Assembly (NCBI GenBank): GCA_937900725.1
Contig: CALCFP010000142.1
Coordinates: 1 to 6,937, forward strand
Direction of reading: 5' to 3'
Source of the DNA: an uncultured Bacteroidota bacterium
GTDB taxonomy: Bacteria > Bacteroidota > Bacteroidia > Bacteroidales > SZUA-534
DNA: 6,937 nt
Positions 6,103-6,937 of this stretch are shown here, one piece after another; position 1 is the first letter of the stretch; every line of letters begins with the position of its first letter. Below the pieces are notes generated by a model, which saw nothing but the letters and a program-made list of their open reading frames with translations, did not search any database and had not been told where the DNA came from. A program made the translations under genes and the position numbers.

Positions 6103-6937
6103 ATGACAGATTACAAACCATTACGATTAAGCAAAATAGCACGTGACTTCAACGTAGGTGTGGGCACTGTGCTTGATTTCCTGCAGAAGAAAGGCATTTC
6201 GGCAGACGACGGACCTAACACCAAGATAGAGTATGATGTTTACAAAATCTTGTTGAAGGAGTATGCGCCTGACCTGAAAGCAAAGGAGGAATCGGAAAAG
6301 ATAGAACTGAACGCAATGCGCGCTAAGAAGGAATCGATATACGCCGATGACGAGTTTGCAGAGAAAAATCCGGCAGAAAGTCCGGAGGCGAAGATGGAGA
6401 AGCCATCTGTCAAGGAAGAGTTTGTTGAGACACCAAAAGAGGAAGTCAAAGTAAAGGTTGTAGGTAAAATAGACTTGAACAAGAAGCCTGAAAAGAAACC
6501 CGAACCAGAACCAAAGAAGGAACAAACTCAGCAACAGCCAAGAGTTGAAGCACGTCGCGAGGAGCCACGTCAGCAAAGACCTGAGCCAGAACTAATCCGC
6601 ACCAAGGTGGATCCGGTAAAGGATGTGAAGATTTTGGGCAAGATAGAGTTGGATTCACTTAACACAAAGACCCGTCCTGCCAAGAAATCGAAAGAGGAAA
6701 AGGCACGCGAACGCAAGGAACGCGAAAATCAGTTCAAGAAACCGCAACAGCAACAGGGACCTGTTCAGCAGAATCGTCAAGAGCGTGTTAAAAACGATGA
6801 GCCTGAATTCATCAATACAAAGGATTTCAACTTCAAAAACTGGATGGATGGTGTAGATGATCCATACATCAATAAGGTTGAAATGAAGCCACAGTCAATT
6901 AGAAAAGATGACTACGCTACTGTTATCAGACATATGA
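6103..6937 (+). CDS. infB: Translation initiation factor IF-2, N-terminal part (cut by window end)
   Basis: IF-2 is the GTPase that brings initiator tRNA to the 30S subunit and promotes subunit joining. Only 278 codons are visible and there is no stop; the G domain is beyond the window. Residues 7-31 (LRLSKIARDFNVGVGTVLDF and the following QKKG) form the small helical IF2_N module. A long K/E/P/Q-rich disordered linker follows (about 57-235). It contains VVGKIDLNKK (119-128) and ILGKIELDSLNTKTRP (177-192) followed by a KKSKEEK run, which match linker blocks I recall from Bacteroides IF-2. The ATG at 6103 is the first in frame and gives the expected N-terminus. Its place after rimP and nusA confirms the identity. 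Residues 235-278 (aromatic and hydrophobic, e.g. DFNFKNWMDG) do not resemble the linker before them. Confidence 0.93.
   Translation, partial: MTDYKPLRLSKIARDFNVGVGTVLDFLQKKGISADDGPNTKIEYDVYKILLKEYAPDLKAKEESEKIELNAMRAKKESIYADDEFAEKNPAESPEAKMEKPSVKEEFVETPKEEVKVKVVGKIDLNKKPEKKPEPEPKKEQTQQQPRVEARREEPRQQRPEPELIRTKVDPVKDVKILGKIELDSLNTKTRPAKKSKEEKARERKERENQFKKPQQQQGPVQQNRQERVKNDEPEFINTKDFNFKNWMDGVDDPYINKVEMKPQSIRKDDYATVIRHM

Noticed and set aside
6127..6576. Open frame of 149 codons on the - strand with very hydrophobic content, resembling a membrane protein
   Set aside because: It is the complement of the K/E-rich infB linker; Lys and Glu codons read backwards give Phe, Leu and Ser, which mimics membrane segments.
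1..6937. CRISPR array, insertion sequence or tRNA/rRNA gene
   Set aside because: No regularly spaced repeats, transposase motifs, terminal inverted repeats or tRNA-like cloverleaf arms were seen on either strand.

Overview
The window looks like a chromosomal stretch from a member of the Bacteroidota, most likely order Bacteroidales. Four things point there: the long 631-residue IspG with a central insert domain; a 410-residue NusA without the two long C-terminal repeats of the proteobacterial protein; an IF-2 N-terminus whose linker carries GKIxL blocks as I recall them from Bacteroides IF-2; and a TTTG / TAnnTTTG promoter with no Shine-Dalgarno sequence ahead of the genes. I cannot name a genus from the sequence alone.

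Left part (1-1313, + strand): an accessory pair. The window opens inside the last 69 codons of an adenine DNA methyltransferase of the EcoRI-methylase family. Four bases after its stop begins a 365-residue protein with an N-terminal DUF262 (GmrS/ParB-like, DGQQR) domain and a C-terminal HNH nuclease domain. The tight spacing suggests a restriction-modification or related defence cassette. No EcoRI-type restriction enzyme is visible. A strong hairpin with T-tracts on both sides (1338-1396) closes this unit and also the convergent one to its right.

Middle (1465-3980, - strand): a two-gene housekeeping operon, transcribed ribE (riboflavin synthase) then ispG (4-hydroxy-3-methylbut-2-enyl diphosphate synthase), with 11 bases between them. 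It reads towards the defence pair.

Divergent spacer (3981-4336): 356 bases with no convincing gene. It holds a candidate -7 element for ribE-ispG, a well-formed Bacteroidota promoter pointing right, several small inverted repeats, and a GC-rich hairpin followed by a U-rich run just before rimP, which may be an attenuator.

Right part (4337-6937, + strand): the conserved rimP-nusA-infB operon for 30S ribosome maturation, transcription elongation/termination and translation initiation. infB is cut by the window end within its variable N-terminal linker; its GTPase domain lies outside. The last ~44 residues of the visible infB frame look unlike the charged linker before them and deserve a check.

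Most of the window is ordinary core genome. The defence-like pair and the rimP leader are the parts with real novelty potential.
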